The translations under genes were made by a program, and so were the position numbers. A stretch of 64,000 bases of DNA. Source: Erythrobacter neustonensis. Its GTDB lineage: Bacteria; Pseudomonadota; Alphaproteobacteria; Sphingomonadales; Sphingomonadaceae. Below the pieces are notes generated by a model, which did no database searches, was not told the origin of the DNA, and saw nothing but the letters and a program-made list of their open reading frames with translations. The stretch covers positions 558,001 through 622,000 of the forward strand of contig NZ_CP016033.1 in the NCBI RefSeq assembly GCF_001663175.1, written 5' to 3'. Of this stretch, positions 1 through 9,676 are shown piece by piece (the stretch's first letter is position 1; each line of letters starts with the position of its first letter).

Positions 1-1320
1 CAGGCGGGCAATCTTGCCGCCGCCGAGCCGCGCTATCGCCGCGTGATCGAAGCGGGTTACCGCGTGGCCGAAGTGCGCCCGATCCTCGCAGGCATCATGG
101 CCGTGCGCGGACATTTGCCTGCGGCGCTCGCATTGTGGGATGCGGTGCTCGCAGATGATCCGGGCAATCCGGTGGCGCTGCACGAACAGGGGCTGATCAA
201 TGGCCGGCTGGGCCGCAGCGCCGATGCCATCGCGATGCTGCGCGCCAGCTTCGCCGCCGATCCCGAAAATGCCGTTACCGCGAACAATCTGGCCGTGATG
301 CTCGCCGATGCGGGCGAGCGCAGCGAGGCGCTCGAGATGTTCGCCCGCGCGCTCGCGCTCCAGCCGGGCAATCTGCACATCGAACACCAGATCCGCCGCC
401 TCTCGGCCGAACTGGTGCCCTTCTGGCATATCCCGATGCTCAACGATGCGCGGCGCAACGGCGCCTTCGAGGCCGCGATCATCGCTGCGGTCGCCGCTGC
501 CGGGCCGGATGCGCGGGTGCTCGATATCGGCACGGGCAGCGGGTTGCTGTCGATGATGGCCGCGCGCGCCGGGGCCAGCGCAATCACCGCCTGCGAGGTG
601 GTGCCGGTGATCGCCGACACCGCGCGCGCGATCATCGCCGACAATGGCTATGCCGATCGGATCGCGGTCCACACCGCGCTGTCCAGCGCGCTCGAAGTGG
701 GCCGGGAACTCGACGCGCGCGCCGATATCCTCGTCTCCGAAATCCTGTCGAGCGACCTCCTCACCGAAAAGGTGATCGACACCTTCGAGGATGCGCATGC
801 GCGCCTGCTCAAAGACGATGCGATCGTCATCCCGCGCGCCGCGGCGGCGATCGGCTGTCTGGTCGAAAGCCCGGTGCTCGCAGATTACGTGTTCGTCGAT
901 CGGGTATCGGGCTTCGACGTGTCGCGCTTCGGCGCGCTGGGGCCGCAGAAACTGCCGATCCACGGGACGATGACGGACTGGACGCGGTTGAGCGACGATG
1001 TCGAACTGGTGCGCATCGATCTGACGCAGCGCCGCCACGACAGCGATCTGCAAACGCTCGACATCCGCGTAACCGCCGATGGCACCGCGGCGGGGATCGT
1101 CCAGTGGATGCATGTCGATCTGGCCGAGGGGATCAGCTTCGACAATCACCCCGATGGCTATTGCGATGGCGGCTGGCTGCAGGTGCTCCACCCCTTTCCC
1201 GCGCCGATCGCCGTGCGTGCGGGCGATGTGCTGCGGCTGGCGGTGGGGCATGACCGGGTGACGCTGATCGTGCGCCCGCTCGATCTTGCCGCGGGCGGGG
1301 CGCTGTTGCAGGCGGCGTGA
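1..1320 (+). CDS. TPR-repeat protein with PRMT7/9-like arginine methyltransferase domain (5' partial)
   Basis: The reading frame is open to the left edge, so the true start lies outside the window; the first in-frame start here is GTG at 43, but TPR-like sequence already precedes it. The N-terminal part is tetratricopeptide repeats (ALWDAVLADDPGNPVAL, AIAMLRASFAADPENAVTA, ALEMFARALALQPGNL). A SAM-dependent methyltransferase fold follows: motif I VLDIGTGSGLLSMMAARAGA (from about 519), an acidic motif ACEVVP, and the segment VSEILSSDLLTEKV, which resembles the double-E region of eukaryotic PRMT7/PRMT9. A beta-barrel-like C-terminal part with SFDNHPDGYCDGGWLQ fits the PRMT fold. The inferred role is methylation of a protein substrate recruited through the TPRs; the substrate is unknown. 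Bacterial members of this TPR-PRMT architecture are poorly characterised. Confidence 0.8.
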   Translation, partial: QAGNLAAAEPRYRRVIEAGYRVAEVRPILAGIMAVRGHLPAALALWDAVLADDPGNPVALHEQGLINGRLGRSADAIAMLRASFAADPENAVTANNLAVMLADAGERSEALEMFARALALQPGNLHIEHQIRRLSAELVPFWHIPMLNDARRNGAFEAAIIAAVAAAGPDARVLDIGTGSGLLSMMAARAGASAITACEVVPVIADTARAIIADNGYADRIAVHTALSSALEVGRELDARADILVSEILSSDLLTEKVIDTFEDAHARLLKDDAIVIPRAAAAIGCLVESPVLADYVFVDRVSGFDVSRFGALGPQKLPIHGTMTDWTRLSDDVELVRIDLTQRRHDSDLQTLDIRVTADGTAAGIVQWMHVDLAEGISFDNHPDGYCDGGWLQVLHPFPAPIAVRAGDVLRLAVGHDRVTLIVRPLDLAAGGALLQAA

Positions 1321-1345
1321 GCGCGCGGGCCTGCCGCCGTTTTCC

Positions 1346-1374
1346 TTGACTTTGCGGGGCCCGCGGCCTAGCCG
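1346..1374 (+). promoter_or_regulatory. Candidate sigma-70-type promoter for rpoZ
   Basis: TTGACT at 1346-1351 is followed after 17 bases by TAGCCG at 1369-1374, about 43 bases before the rpoZ start. The -35 hexamer is good and the -10 weak, as is common in high-GC alphaproteobacteria. It lies in the short gap after the preceding gene. No transcript evidence is available. Confidence 0.35.
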
Positions 1375-1416
1375 ACGCGCTTCCCTACTATCCGCGATTC
1401 TTGTAAAGGCCCGCCC

Positions 1417-1761
1417 ATGGCACGCGTTACCGTTGAAGATTGCGTCGACAAGGTTTCCAACCGGTTCGACCTGGTGTTGCTCGCAGCCCAGCGTGCGCGC
1501 GAAATTTCGGGCGGGAGCGAACTGACCATCGACCGCGACCGCGACAAGAACCCGGTCGTGGCGCTGCGCGAAATCGCCGAAGAAACGATCACGCCCGCCG
1601 GCCTGCATGAATCGCTGGTGACGGGTCTGCAGAAGATCCTCCCCGACGACGAGGACGAAGCGGACGAAATCGGCTCGCTCAGCCAGTCGGCCGAAGCGCT
1701 GCGGATCACCGCATCGGCGCCTGCGCGCACCTCGTCGCTGGGCGGCGATTACGACGGATAA
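1417..1761 (+). CDS. rpoZ: DNA-directed RNA polymerase omega subunit
   Basis: 114 residues. The N-terminus [20 protein letters not shown] and the following [11 protein letters not shown] and [11 protein letters not shown] segments are diagnostic of omega. The C-terminal extension is acidic (DDEDEADE) and then low-complexity, as in other alphaproteobacterial omega proteins. Omega binds the beta-prime subunit and assists RNA polymerase assembly; in many bacteria it is also part of a ppGpp site. The gene forms its own transcription unit, with a candidate promoter upstream and a hairpin terminator downstream. Confidence 0.97.
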   Translation: MARVTVEDCVDKVSNRFDLVLLAAQRAREISGGSELTIDRDRDKNPVVALREIAEETITPAGLHESLVTGLQKILPDDEDEADEIGSLSQSAEALRITASAPARTSSLGGDYDG

Positions 1762-1792
1762 TCGTTTCGTATCAAATAGATGCTCGATTTTC

Positions 1793-1845
1793 AGGGGCGG
1801 TTTGGCGGGGTTTAGGCCCTGTCCAGACCGCCCCTTTCGCGTTCT
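1793..1845 (+). terminator. Rho-independent-type terminator after rpoZ
   Basis: The inverted repeat AGGGGCGGT (1793-1801) and ACCGCCCCT (1827-1835) is perfect and extends inward through TTGG/CCAG with one wobble pair, giving about 14 base pairs and a loop at 1806-1822. A T-biased stretch follows (TTTCGCGTTCTT). It starts about 30 bases after the rpoZ stop codon, and the U-tract is interrupted. Confidence 0.7.
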
Positions 1846-1939
1846 TGACCCCTGTTTGACCGGCGTTTGACCCCGCTTTGCCCCCGCTTGCCAAGCGATG
1901 GGGCCCCGCTATCCCTGTGTCAGCGGGCAGGGAGCAGCA

Positions 1940-2668
1940 ATGGCAACGATCGCAATCTACAGCGTCAAGGGCGGGGTCGGCAAAACCACGCTGGCGGTCA
2001 ATTTGGCATGGGCCTCGGCCACGCTGTCGAACCGCAAGACGCTGCTGTGGGATCTCGATGCCTCGAACGGATCGGGGTTTCTGCTCGGGGTCGATGCCCG
2101 CAAGAAACGCAGCGCCGAAAGCATCTTTGCAAGCGGCAGCGACCCGGCCAAACTGATCCGGCCGACCGGCTATCCCGGTCTCGACTTGCTCCCCGCCGAT
2201 GAAAGCATCCGCGCGCTCGAGCGGCAGTTGGGATTGCTGGGCAAGAAGAAACGCCTCGCCCGGCTGACGCAAGGCCTGGGGCAGAGCTACGACCGGATCA
2301 TTCTCGATTGCCCCCCGGTGCTCAATGAGTTGAGCGCGCAGATCATCCGCGCCGCCGATCTGGTAATCGTGCCGCTGCCCCCTTCCCCGCTGTCCGCCCG
2401 CGCCTTCGAGGTGGTCGCCGCCGAGGTGCGCGCCAATGGCAAGCATCACCCGCCGATCCTGCCCGTCCTCGCCATGGTCGACCTGCGCCGCGCGCTGCAC
2501 AAGGCGGTGCGCGATGCCAATCCGGCATGGCCCGTGATCCCGCTCGCCAGCGTGGTCGAGCAGTGCGCGGTGGAATGCCGTCCGGTCGGAGCGATCGCGC
2601 CGCGCTCACCGGCAAGCCGTGCAATGGCGCAGCTGTGGACCGCGATCGAACGCAAGCTGGCGGGATAG
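1940..2668 (+). CDS. ParA/MinD-family ATPase, orphan
   Basis: 242 residues from ATG 1940, preceded by a GGGAG ribosome site; a longer frame opens at 1898 but its extra residues do not look like the family. The deviant Walker A motif KGGVGKTT is at residues 10-17, the switch region DLDASNGSG and the Walker B-like IILDCPP follow, as in ParA/Soj/MinD dimeric ATPases. Such proteins position cargo (DNA, complexes, chemoreceptors, polysaccharide machinery) by ATP-driven dimerisation. No parB-like gene is adjacent, so this is probably not the chromosomal segregation ParA. It sits alone between rpoZ and a DUF3667 gene and its cargo is unknown. Confidence 0.85.
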   Translation: MATIAIYSVKGGVGKTTLAVNLAWASATLSNRKTLLWDLDASNGSGFLLGVDARKKRSAESIFASGSDPAKLIRPTGYPGLDLLPADESIRALERQLGLLGKKKRLARLTQGLGQSYDRIILDCPPVLNELSAQIIRAADLVIVPLPPSPLSARAFEVVAAEVRANGKHHPPILPVLAMVDLRRALHKAVRDANPAWPVIPLASVVEQCAVECRPVGAIAPRSPASRAMAQLWTAIERKLAG

Positions 2669-2755
2669 CGGCATCGCCTGGCCGACACGCCAATTTCGCG
2701 CTTCCGCGGTCCGGTGACTTGCGCTTATAGCAACGGCAATAACAAGGGCGGGCAC

Positions 2756-3814
2756 ATGGCTGACATATCCGATGGCATCGGCACGATGATCGAGGGCACG
2801 ATGCTGGCCCGCACCACATCGCATGACACCGCCCTGCCCGGCGCCCATGCCGCGGCCGGGCCGGTCGCCTGCCCCAATTGCAGCACGGTGTTCACGGGCA
2901 ATTTCTGCCCCGAGTGCGGGCAGAAGGCGCACCTTCACCGCAGCCTTGCCGCGATCGGCCACGATCTGCTCCACGCGGTGCTCCACCTCGACGGCAAGCT
3001 GTCGCACACATTGCCGCTGCTGATCGCCAAGCCCGGCGATCTCACCCGCCGGTTCATCGCGGGCGAGCGCGCGAAGTTCGTCAGCCCGATGTCGATGTTC
3101 CTGTTCACGGTCTTCGCGATGTTTGCGGTGTTCCAGATGGTCGGGGTCACCGCGCCCACCGATTTTGCCGATGGGATGATCGAGGGCTTCACCGACGACA
3201 GCCCGTTCCAGCGCAACATCCAGCGCCAGATCACCACGCTCGAACAGGAACGCGGCGCGCTGCCCGCAGGCAGCCCGCGCCGCACCGAGATCGACAGCGA
3301 GGTCAAGACGCTGAACACAATCCTCGCGGAGGCGAAGCCTGAGGCAACTTCCGAAAAGAACACCGCAAATGCCGATCCGACCGAAAGCTGGATCGAAAGC
3401 CACGTGTTCGAGAAGTGGAAAAAGAACCCCGGCCTGATGATCTACAAGCTGCAGTCGAACGGTTACAAGTTCAGCTGGCTGCTGATCCCGCTGTCGATCC
3501 CGTTCCTGTGGCTGATGTTCGCCTGGCGCCCGCAGTTCAAGGCCTATGATCACGCGGTGTTCGTGACCTATTCGCTCAGTTTCATGTCGCTGCTGTTCAT
3601 CGTGATGTCGATCCTCAGCACGGTGCCGGGGAGCATGGGCTGGGTGATCGCGCTGTTCAGCATTGCCGCGCCGCTGCATCTCTACAAGCAGCTGCGCTAC
3701 GCCTACTCGCTCAGCCGTTTTTCCGCGCTGTGGCGGTTTGCCGTGCTGTTGTTCAGCACGCAGGTGGTGATGATGCTGTTCCTGCTGATCCTCGCCCTGC
3801 TGGGCGCGTTCTGA
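2756..3814 (+). CDS. DUF3667-type zinc-ribbon membrane protein
   Basis: 352 residues from ATG 2756, preceded by an AAGGGCGGG ribosome site; a 14-residue upstream extension of the frame is less likely. Residues about 38-55 form a zinc ribbon with two CxxC pairs (CPNC and CPEC). Next comes DLLHAVLHLDGKLSHTL, then LTRRFIAGERAKFVSPMSMF leading into a first transmembrane helix; this order is characteristic of DUF3667. The middle (about 125-220) is charged and probably coiled, followed by about four hydrophobic helices at the C-terminus. The family has no established function. The gene is convergent with ftsH. Confidence 0.75.
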   Translation: MADISDGIGTMIEGTMLARTTSHDTALPGAHAAAGPVACPNCSTVFTGNFCPECGQKAHLHRSLAAIGHDLLHAVLHLDGKLSHTLPLLIAKPGDLTRRFIAGERAKFVSPMSMFLFTVFAMFAVFQMVGVTAPTDFADGMIEGFTDDSPFQRNIQRQITTLEQERGALPAGSPRRTEIDSEVKTLNTILAEAKPEATSEKNTANADPTESWIESHVFEKWKKNPGLMIYKLQSNGYKFSWLLIPLSIPFLWLMFAWRPQFKAYDHAVFVTYSLSFMSLLFIVMSILSTVPGSMGWVIALFSIAAPLHLYKQLRYAYSLSRFSALWRFAVLLFSTQVVMMLFLLILALLGAF

Positions 3815-3853
3815 GCCTCCGGGCGTGCGCCGGACAGGCGCATTCTGCCTGAG

Positions 3854-3903
3854 AAAAATCCCCCGTCCCGCAGATCGCCTTGCGCGATAGGGGGACGGGG
3901 GAT
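3854..3903 (-). terminator. Rho-independent terminator of ftsH
   Basis: The perfect 12-bp inverted repeat ATCCCCCGTCCC (3858-3869) / GGGACGGGGGAT (3892-3903) has a second small stem (ATCGC/GCGAT) in its loop. On the minus strand it is followed by a run of U encoded by the A-tract at 3854-3858, so it terminates transcription coming from ftsH. There is no T-run on the plus side, so it is not clearly bidirectional. Confidence 0.85.
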
Positions 3904-3929
3904 CGTATCAGCTTAGCGGCTGCGCGCGA

Positions 3930-5888
<1,959 letters not shown>

Positions 5889-5993
5889 TCGGGGGATTCC
5901 TTTCCTCCGTGGCAATGTAGGATCGCTGCGGTGAATGGCAAGATCATGCGCCGCTGCGTGAAGCGTGCCAATTTTCGAACAGGGTGATGCGAA

Positions 5994-6674
5994 TTATCGA
6001 TCGTCACCGCGCGCACCATAGGCGGCGAGGAACACCTCGACCGCGCCGGCGATGCGGCGATGCTGGTCCTGTGCGCTGACTTCGGCGCCGAACCGGCATT
6101 CGAGATCGCCCATGCCCTTGCACATCGCGACGAATTGTTCGGCGGCGAGCAGCGGGTCGGCCACCACGAGCTCGCCCGCCTGCGCCGCGTGCGCAAGCCA
6201 TGCGGCAAAGGCTTCCTTCATCCGCCACGGGCCGGCTTCGAGAAAGGCGAGGCCAAGGGCAGGCTCGGCCTCGGTCTCGGCGGCGATCCGGCGGTCGAAG
6301 CGGATCATTTCGGGGCGCGAGAGGAAGGCGTTCATCGCCTCGCCGATCGCGGTGAGCCGCTCGGCGATGGAACCTTGCGGCATCGCGTCGAGCGAAAAAT
6401 GCCCGCGCATCTTCTCGCATTCGCGCTCAACCGCTGCGGCGAACAGCGCGCGCTTGTCGCCGAACTGGTTGTAGATCGTGACCTTGGAGACGCCGGCATC
6501 GCCCGCAACCTGCTCAATCGCGGTGGCGGCATAGCCATGATGGAAGAAATGATGCGCCGCCGTATCGACGATCGCCGCGCGCTTGGCAGCGTCGAGCGGT
6601 CGGCCGGCCCGCTTGCCTTTGGCGGCAAGCCGGACAGGTTTTTTTTCAGGATCGGATGAACCCCGGATTGACAA
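5994..6674 (-). CDS. TetR/AcrR-family transcriptional repressor
   Basis: 226 residues. The N-terminal helix-turn-helix is typical (ATAIEQVAGDAGVSKVTIYN followed by QFGDKRALF), preceded by a basic arm with GRP; the C-terminal ligand domain resembles the TetR_C family found beside efflux genes. It is divergent from the DevBCA-like efflux operon and probably represses it. The only start that keeps the whole HTH is TTG at 6674, because an in-frame stop lies about 15 bases further upstream. An A8 run at residues 10-12 (6640-6647) is a possible slippage site. The start codon lies directly beside the palindromic operator, consistent with autoregulation. Confidence 0.88.
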   Translation of the reverse strand: MSIRGSSDPEKKPVRLAAKGKRAGRPLDAAKRAAIVDTAAHHFFHHGYAATAIEQVAGDAGVSKVTIYNQFGDKRALFAAAVERECEKMRGHFSLDAMPQGSIAERLTAIGEAMNAFLSRPEMIRFDRRIAAETEAEPALGLAFLEAGPWRMKEAFAAWLAHAAQAGELVVADPLLAAEQFVAMCKGMGDLECRFGAEVSAQDQHRRIAGAVEVFLAAYGARGDDR

Positions 6675-6676
6675 AG

Positions 6677-6710
6677 TGAACGGCTCCGTTCAGTTAAACG
6701 CTACCGTTCA
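6677..6710. promoter_or_regulatory. Tandem TetR operator candidate
   Basis: A perfect palindrome TGAACGG-CT-CCGTTCA occupies 6677-6692. A related imperfect copy TAAACG-CTAC-CGTTCA occupies 6695-6710, exactly 18 bases further along. Both lie between the divergent tetR and efflux operon, where TetR-family repressors usually bind. The same-face spacing and shared half-site CCGTTCA argue for two cooperating dimers. Confidence 0.7.
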
Positions 6711-6769
6711 ATAATGGGCCGAGTCCTCCGCTCGCGCAACCCCTCGCCGCCGCAAAGGTATCGCATCAC

Positions 6770-7906
6770 GTGCTCTGGATCGCCATCAGGATGCTCACCG
6801 GGGATGCCCAGAAGTTCTATGGGCTGTTGTTCGGCATCGCCTTTTCGACGCTGCTCATCACCCAGCAGATGACGATTTTCGTCAACCTCGTCGAACGTGG
6901 CGCAAGCGGCGTTTACAACGCGCCTGAGGCCGAGGTGTGGGTGATGGACCCGGTCAGCCGCACTACCGATGTCAGCTATGCCATGCCCTCGACCGCGCTC
7001 GACAAGGTGCGCGCGGTGCGCGGGGTCGAATGGGCGGTGCCGCATCTGCGTGCGCAGGCCAATGTCCGCACCAAGGCGGGTGATCTCGAAGGCGTGGCGG
7101 TGATCGGGGTCGACGATGCGACACTGATCGGCCTTCCCGAACGCATGGCGCTGGGCGACAAGAACGTGATGTTCGCGCCCGATACGGTGGTGATCGACGA
7201 TGTCGGGGTGACGCGGCTGTTCTCGAACGGCGACAGCCCGATCGGCGAGCGGCTCGAACTCAACGACCAGCGCGCGGTGATCCGCGGGATTTCCGATGCG
7301 ATCCCCAGCTTTACCAGCACCGTGGTGCTGTACACCCGCTATTCGAGCGCGCTCAACTTCGTGCCGGGCACCCGCAACCGCCTGTCCTTCGTGCTGGTGG
7401 GGGTAAGCGAGGGCGAAACCCCCGAAGGCGTCGCCGCGCGGATCGAGGCGGAGACGGGGCTGAAGGCTGAAACCCGCAAGGAATTCGCCGGCGCCGGGGT
7501 CGATTTCATCATCGAGAACACCGGCATCCCGGTCAATTTCGGGATCACCGTGTTTCTGGGCTTCGTCGTCGGCGTGGCGATCGTGGGACTCACCTTCAGC
7601 CTGTTCCTGCGCGACAACATCAAGCAGTTCGGCGCATTGAAGGCGATCGGCGTGACCAACAGCAAGATCGTGCAGATGGTCGCGGTGCAGGCCGGGATGG
7701 TCGGCATGATCGGCTACGGCCTCGGCGTGGTCGGCACGGTCGCCTTCATCAAGGGCTTCGGCGCCAATCCCTTCTTCAAGGGGTTCTACATCCCTTGGCA
7801 GATCCCGCTGATCAGTCTGGTCGCGGTGGTCGTGATCCTTGCGATCACCGGCTTCATCGCGATCCGATCCGTGCTGAAAACCGAACCGGCGGCGGTGTTC
7901 CGGTGA
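6770..7906 (+). CDS. devC: ABC exporter permease, DevC/MacB-like (FtsX domain)
   Basis: 378 residues from GTG 6770. One N-terminal transmembrane helix (about 18-38) is followed by a large periplasmic domain and three C-terminal helices, the last ones carrying the FtsX-type segment QFGALKAIGVTNSKIVQMV. This topology is that of the DevC subunit of DevBCA glycolipid exporters and of MacB-type mechanotransmission transporters. It is the first gene of a four-gene operon with an ATPase, a HlyD-type adaptor and an outer membrane factor, so it likely exports a lipid-like or toxic compound directly across the outer membrane. The substrate is unknown. Confidence 0.85.
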   Translation: MLWIAIRMLTGDAQKFYGLLFGIAFSTLLITQQMTIFVNLVERGASGVYNAPEAEVWVMDPVSRTTDVSYAMPSTALDKVRAVRGVEWAVPHLRAQANVRTKAGDLEGVAVIGVDDATLIGLPERMALGDKNVMFAPDTVVIDDVGVTRLFSNGDSPIGERLELNDQRAVIRGISDAIPSFTSTVVLYTRYSSALNFVPGTRNRLSFVLVGVSEGETPEGVAARIEAETGLKAETRKEFAGAGVDFIIENTGIPVNFGITVFLGFVVGVAIVGLTFSLFLRDNIKQFGALKAIGVTNSKIVQMVAVQAGMVGMIGYGLGVVGTVAFIKGFGANPFFKGFYIPWQIPLISLVAVVVILAITGFIAIRSVLKTEPAAVFR

Positions 7907-7920
7907 GCGAGGCGGCAATC

Positions 7921-8652
7921 ATGGATACCACGGCAATCGGCGGCTGCGCGCCCGAAGCGGCGATCTGCGCGCGCGGGATCATCCGCGAATTCGAGGCGGG
8001 GCAGACCACGATCCGCGTGCTGCACGGGATCGATACCGATATTCGCCCGGGCGAGCTGACCTACGTGGTGGGGGAGAGCGGGTCGGGAAAAACGACGCTG
8101 ATCTCGATCATGTGCGGCATCCTTTATCCCACCCAAGGCGAGGTGAAGGTGTTCGGCACCGACATCTACAAGCTCACCGATACCCAGCTGGTGAATTTCC
8201 GTCTCAGGAACATCGGCTTCATCTTCCAGCAGTATAACCTCATCCCTTCGATCGATGTCGCGGCCAATGCCGCGGTGCCGCTGATCGCGCAGGGCGTGCC
8301 GCTGGCCGAAGCGCGCGAGCGGGCCAAGGTGCTGCTCGACAAGCTCAATATCGGCAATCAGGCCGACAAGCTGCCGCGCCAGCTTTCGGGCGGGCAGCAG
8401 CAGCGCGTCGCGATCGCCCGCGCGCTGGTGCACGAACCGCGGCTCGTGGTCTGCGACGAACCGACCGCGGCGCTCGATGCCTCGTCGGGCCGCCGGGTGA
8501 TGGACCTTTTGCGCGAAGTCGCGGTCGCGCCTGACCGGGCCTGCATCATCGTCACCCACGACAACCGCATCTTCGATCTCGCTGACCGCATCATCGTCTT
8601 GGAAGACGGCCGCATCACCCATGACGGGACCGAGATGCCCGATGACCACTGA
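7921..8652 (+). CDS. devA: ABC exporter ATP-binding protein, DevA/LolD-like
   Basis: 243 residues from ATG 7921, chosen because GAGG lies 8 bases upstream; GTG 7903, overlapping the permease stop as GTGA, is the alternative. Walker A is GESGSGKTT, the signature is LSGGQQQRVAIARAL, Walker B is LVVCDEPTAALD, followed by the His switch VTHDNR. This is the energising subunit for the FtsX-type permease encoded immediately upstream. The sequence is of the MacB/LolD/DevA class rather than an import ATPase. Confidence 0.92.
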   Translation: MDTTAIGGCAPEAAICARGIIREFEAGQTTIRVLHGIDTDIRPGELTYVVGESGSGKTTLISIMCGILYPTQGEVKVFGTDIYKLTDTQLVNFRLRNIGFIFQQYNLIPSIDVAANAAVPLIAQGVPLAEARERAKVLLDKLNIGNQADKLPRQLSGGQQQRVAIARALVHEPRLVVCDEPTAALDASSGRRVMDLLREVAVAPDRACIIVTHDNRIFDLADRIIVLEDGRITHDGTEMPDDH

Positions 8653-8685
8653 TACCCCCACCCTCTCCAATCCGCCGAGGACACC

Positions 8686-9672
8686 ATGCTCCGCAATCTA
8701 AGCTTTGCCCGCCAGATCCTGCCGGCCCTTGCGTTGATCGGGGTCGTGATCGCCGTCTGGCTGATCATCGCCGGCCTGCCCGACCGCTCGACCGCCGCGC
8801 CCGCCGAGCAGCCACCAAAGGCGGTCGGCAAGCTCGCCAATGCCCCGCGCGTTGCGGGTGCGGGCATCGTCGAGCCATCGAGCGAGATCATCGATATCGG
8901 TTCGGCCCTGTCGGGTCTGGTCACCGATGTCCGCGTCGCGCCGGGTGACCGCGTTGCGCGCGGCGAGGTCTTGTTCATGGTCGATGCGCGCGCCGCACAG
9001 GCAAGCCTTGCACAGGCCAACACCGCCATCAATGAGGCGCGCGCCGCCATCAACGAAGCCGCCGCCGCGCAGAAAACCGCGCGCCAGCAGCTCGCGCTCT
9101 ATCGCGGGCTCACCGATCCTGCCGCCGTCTCCCGCGCCGAAGTGATCCGTGCCGAGGGCGAGGAGGCCGCCGCCACCAGCCGCCTGGGCCTTGCCCGTGC
9201 GCGGCTCGCCTCGGCCGGCGCTGCCGCCGCTGCGGCCCGCACCGAGATCGACCGGCTGACCGTGCGCGCACCGATTGCGGGCGAGATCCTCGCGGTCAAC
9301 ATCCGCAAGGGCGAATATGTCGCGACGCAGGGCGGCGGCAATGCCGTGCCCTTCATCCAGATGGGCGAAACCAGCCCGCTCCACGTGCGCATCGATATCG
9401 ACGAGAACGAAATCGCGCGCGTTGCCCTGGGCCAGCCTGCGGTGGTGTCCCCGCGCGGCGCGGCAGAACAGCATGTCAACGCCACCTTCGTGCGCGCCGA
9501 ACCGCAGGTGGTGCCCAAGCGATCGCTGACCAATTCGGCCGCCGAGCGCGTCGATGTGCGCGTGCTCCAGCTGATCTATGCCCTGCCGCCGTCCGATGCC
9601 TTCCGCGTCGGCCAGCAGATCGATGCCTTTATCCCGGCCAAACCGGGTGCGCCTGCAAAGTCGGAAGGGTAA
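8686..9672 (+). CDS. devB: HlyD-family periplasmic adaptor, DevB-like
   Basis: 328 residues, ATG 8686 with GAGGA just upstream. An N-terminal membrane anchor (about 10-30) is followed by a lipoyl half-motif (VRVAPGDRVARGEVLFMVD), an Ala-rich coiled-coil hairpin (AQASLAQANTAINEARAAIN and following), the second lipoyl half (TVRAPIAGEILAVNIRKGEY) and a beta-barrel domain. It links the inner membrane ABC unit to the outer membrane channel. Short spacing to both neighbours indicates co-transcription. Confidence 0.9.
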   Translation: MLRNLSFARQILPALALIGVVIAVWLIIAGLPDRSTAAPAEQPPKAVGKLANAPRVAGAGIVEPSSEIIDIGSALSGLVTDVRVAPGDRVARGEVLFMVDARAAQASLAQANTAINEARAAINEAAAAQKTARQQLALYRGLTDPAAVSRAEVIRAEGEEAAATSRLGLARARLASAGAAAAAARTEIDRLTVRAPIAGEILAVNIRKGEYVATQGGGNAVPFIQMGETSPLHVRIDIDENEIARVALGQPAVVSPRGAAEQHVNATFVRAEPQVVPKRSLTNSAAERVDVRVLQLIYALPPSDAFRVGQQIDAFIPAKPGAPAKSEG

Positions 9673-9676
9673 GGCG

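Noticed and set aside
1940..2668. Chromosomal parA partner of the parS site
   Set aside because: No parB follows and the site is 60 kb away; the sequence lacks chromosomal ParA context such as gidA/gidB.
6761..6776. CACGTG palindromes elsewhere (e.g. near 6768, 17987, 49336) as further parS sites
   Set aside because: Only the central six bases match; the TGTTT/AAACA arms are absent, so these are chance occurrences.
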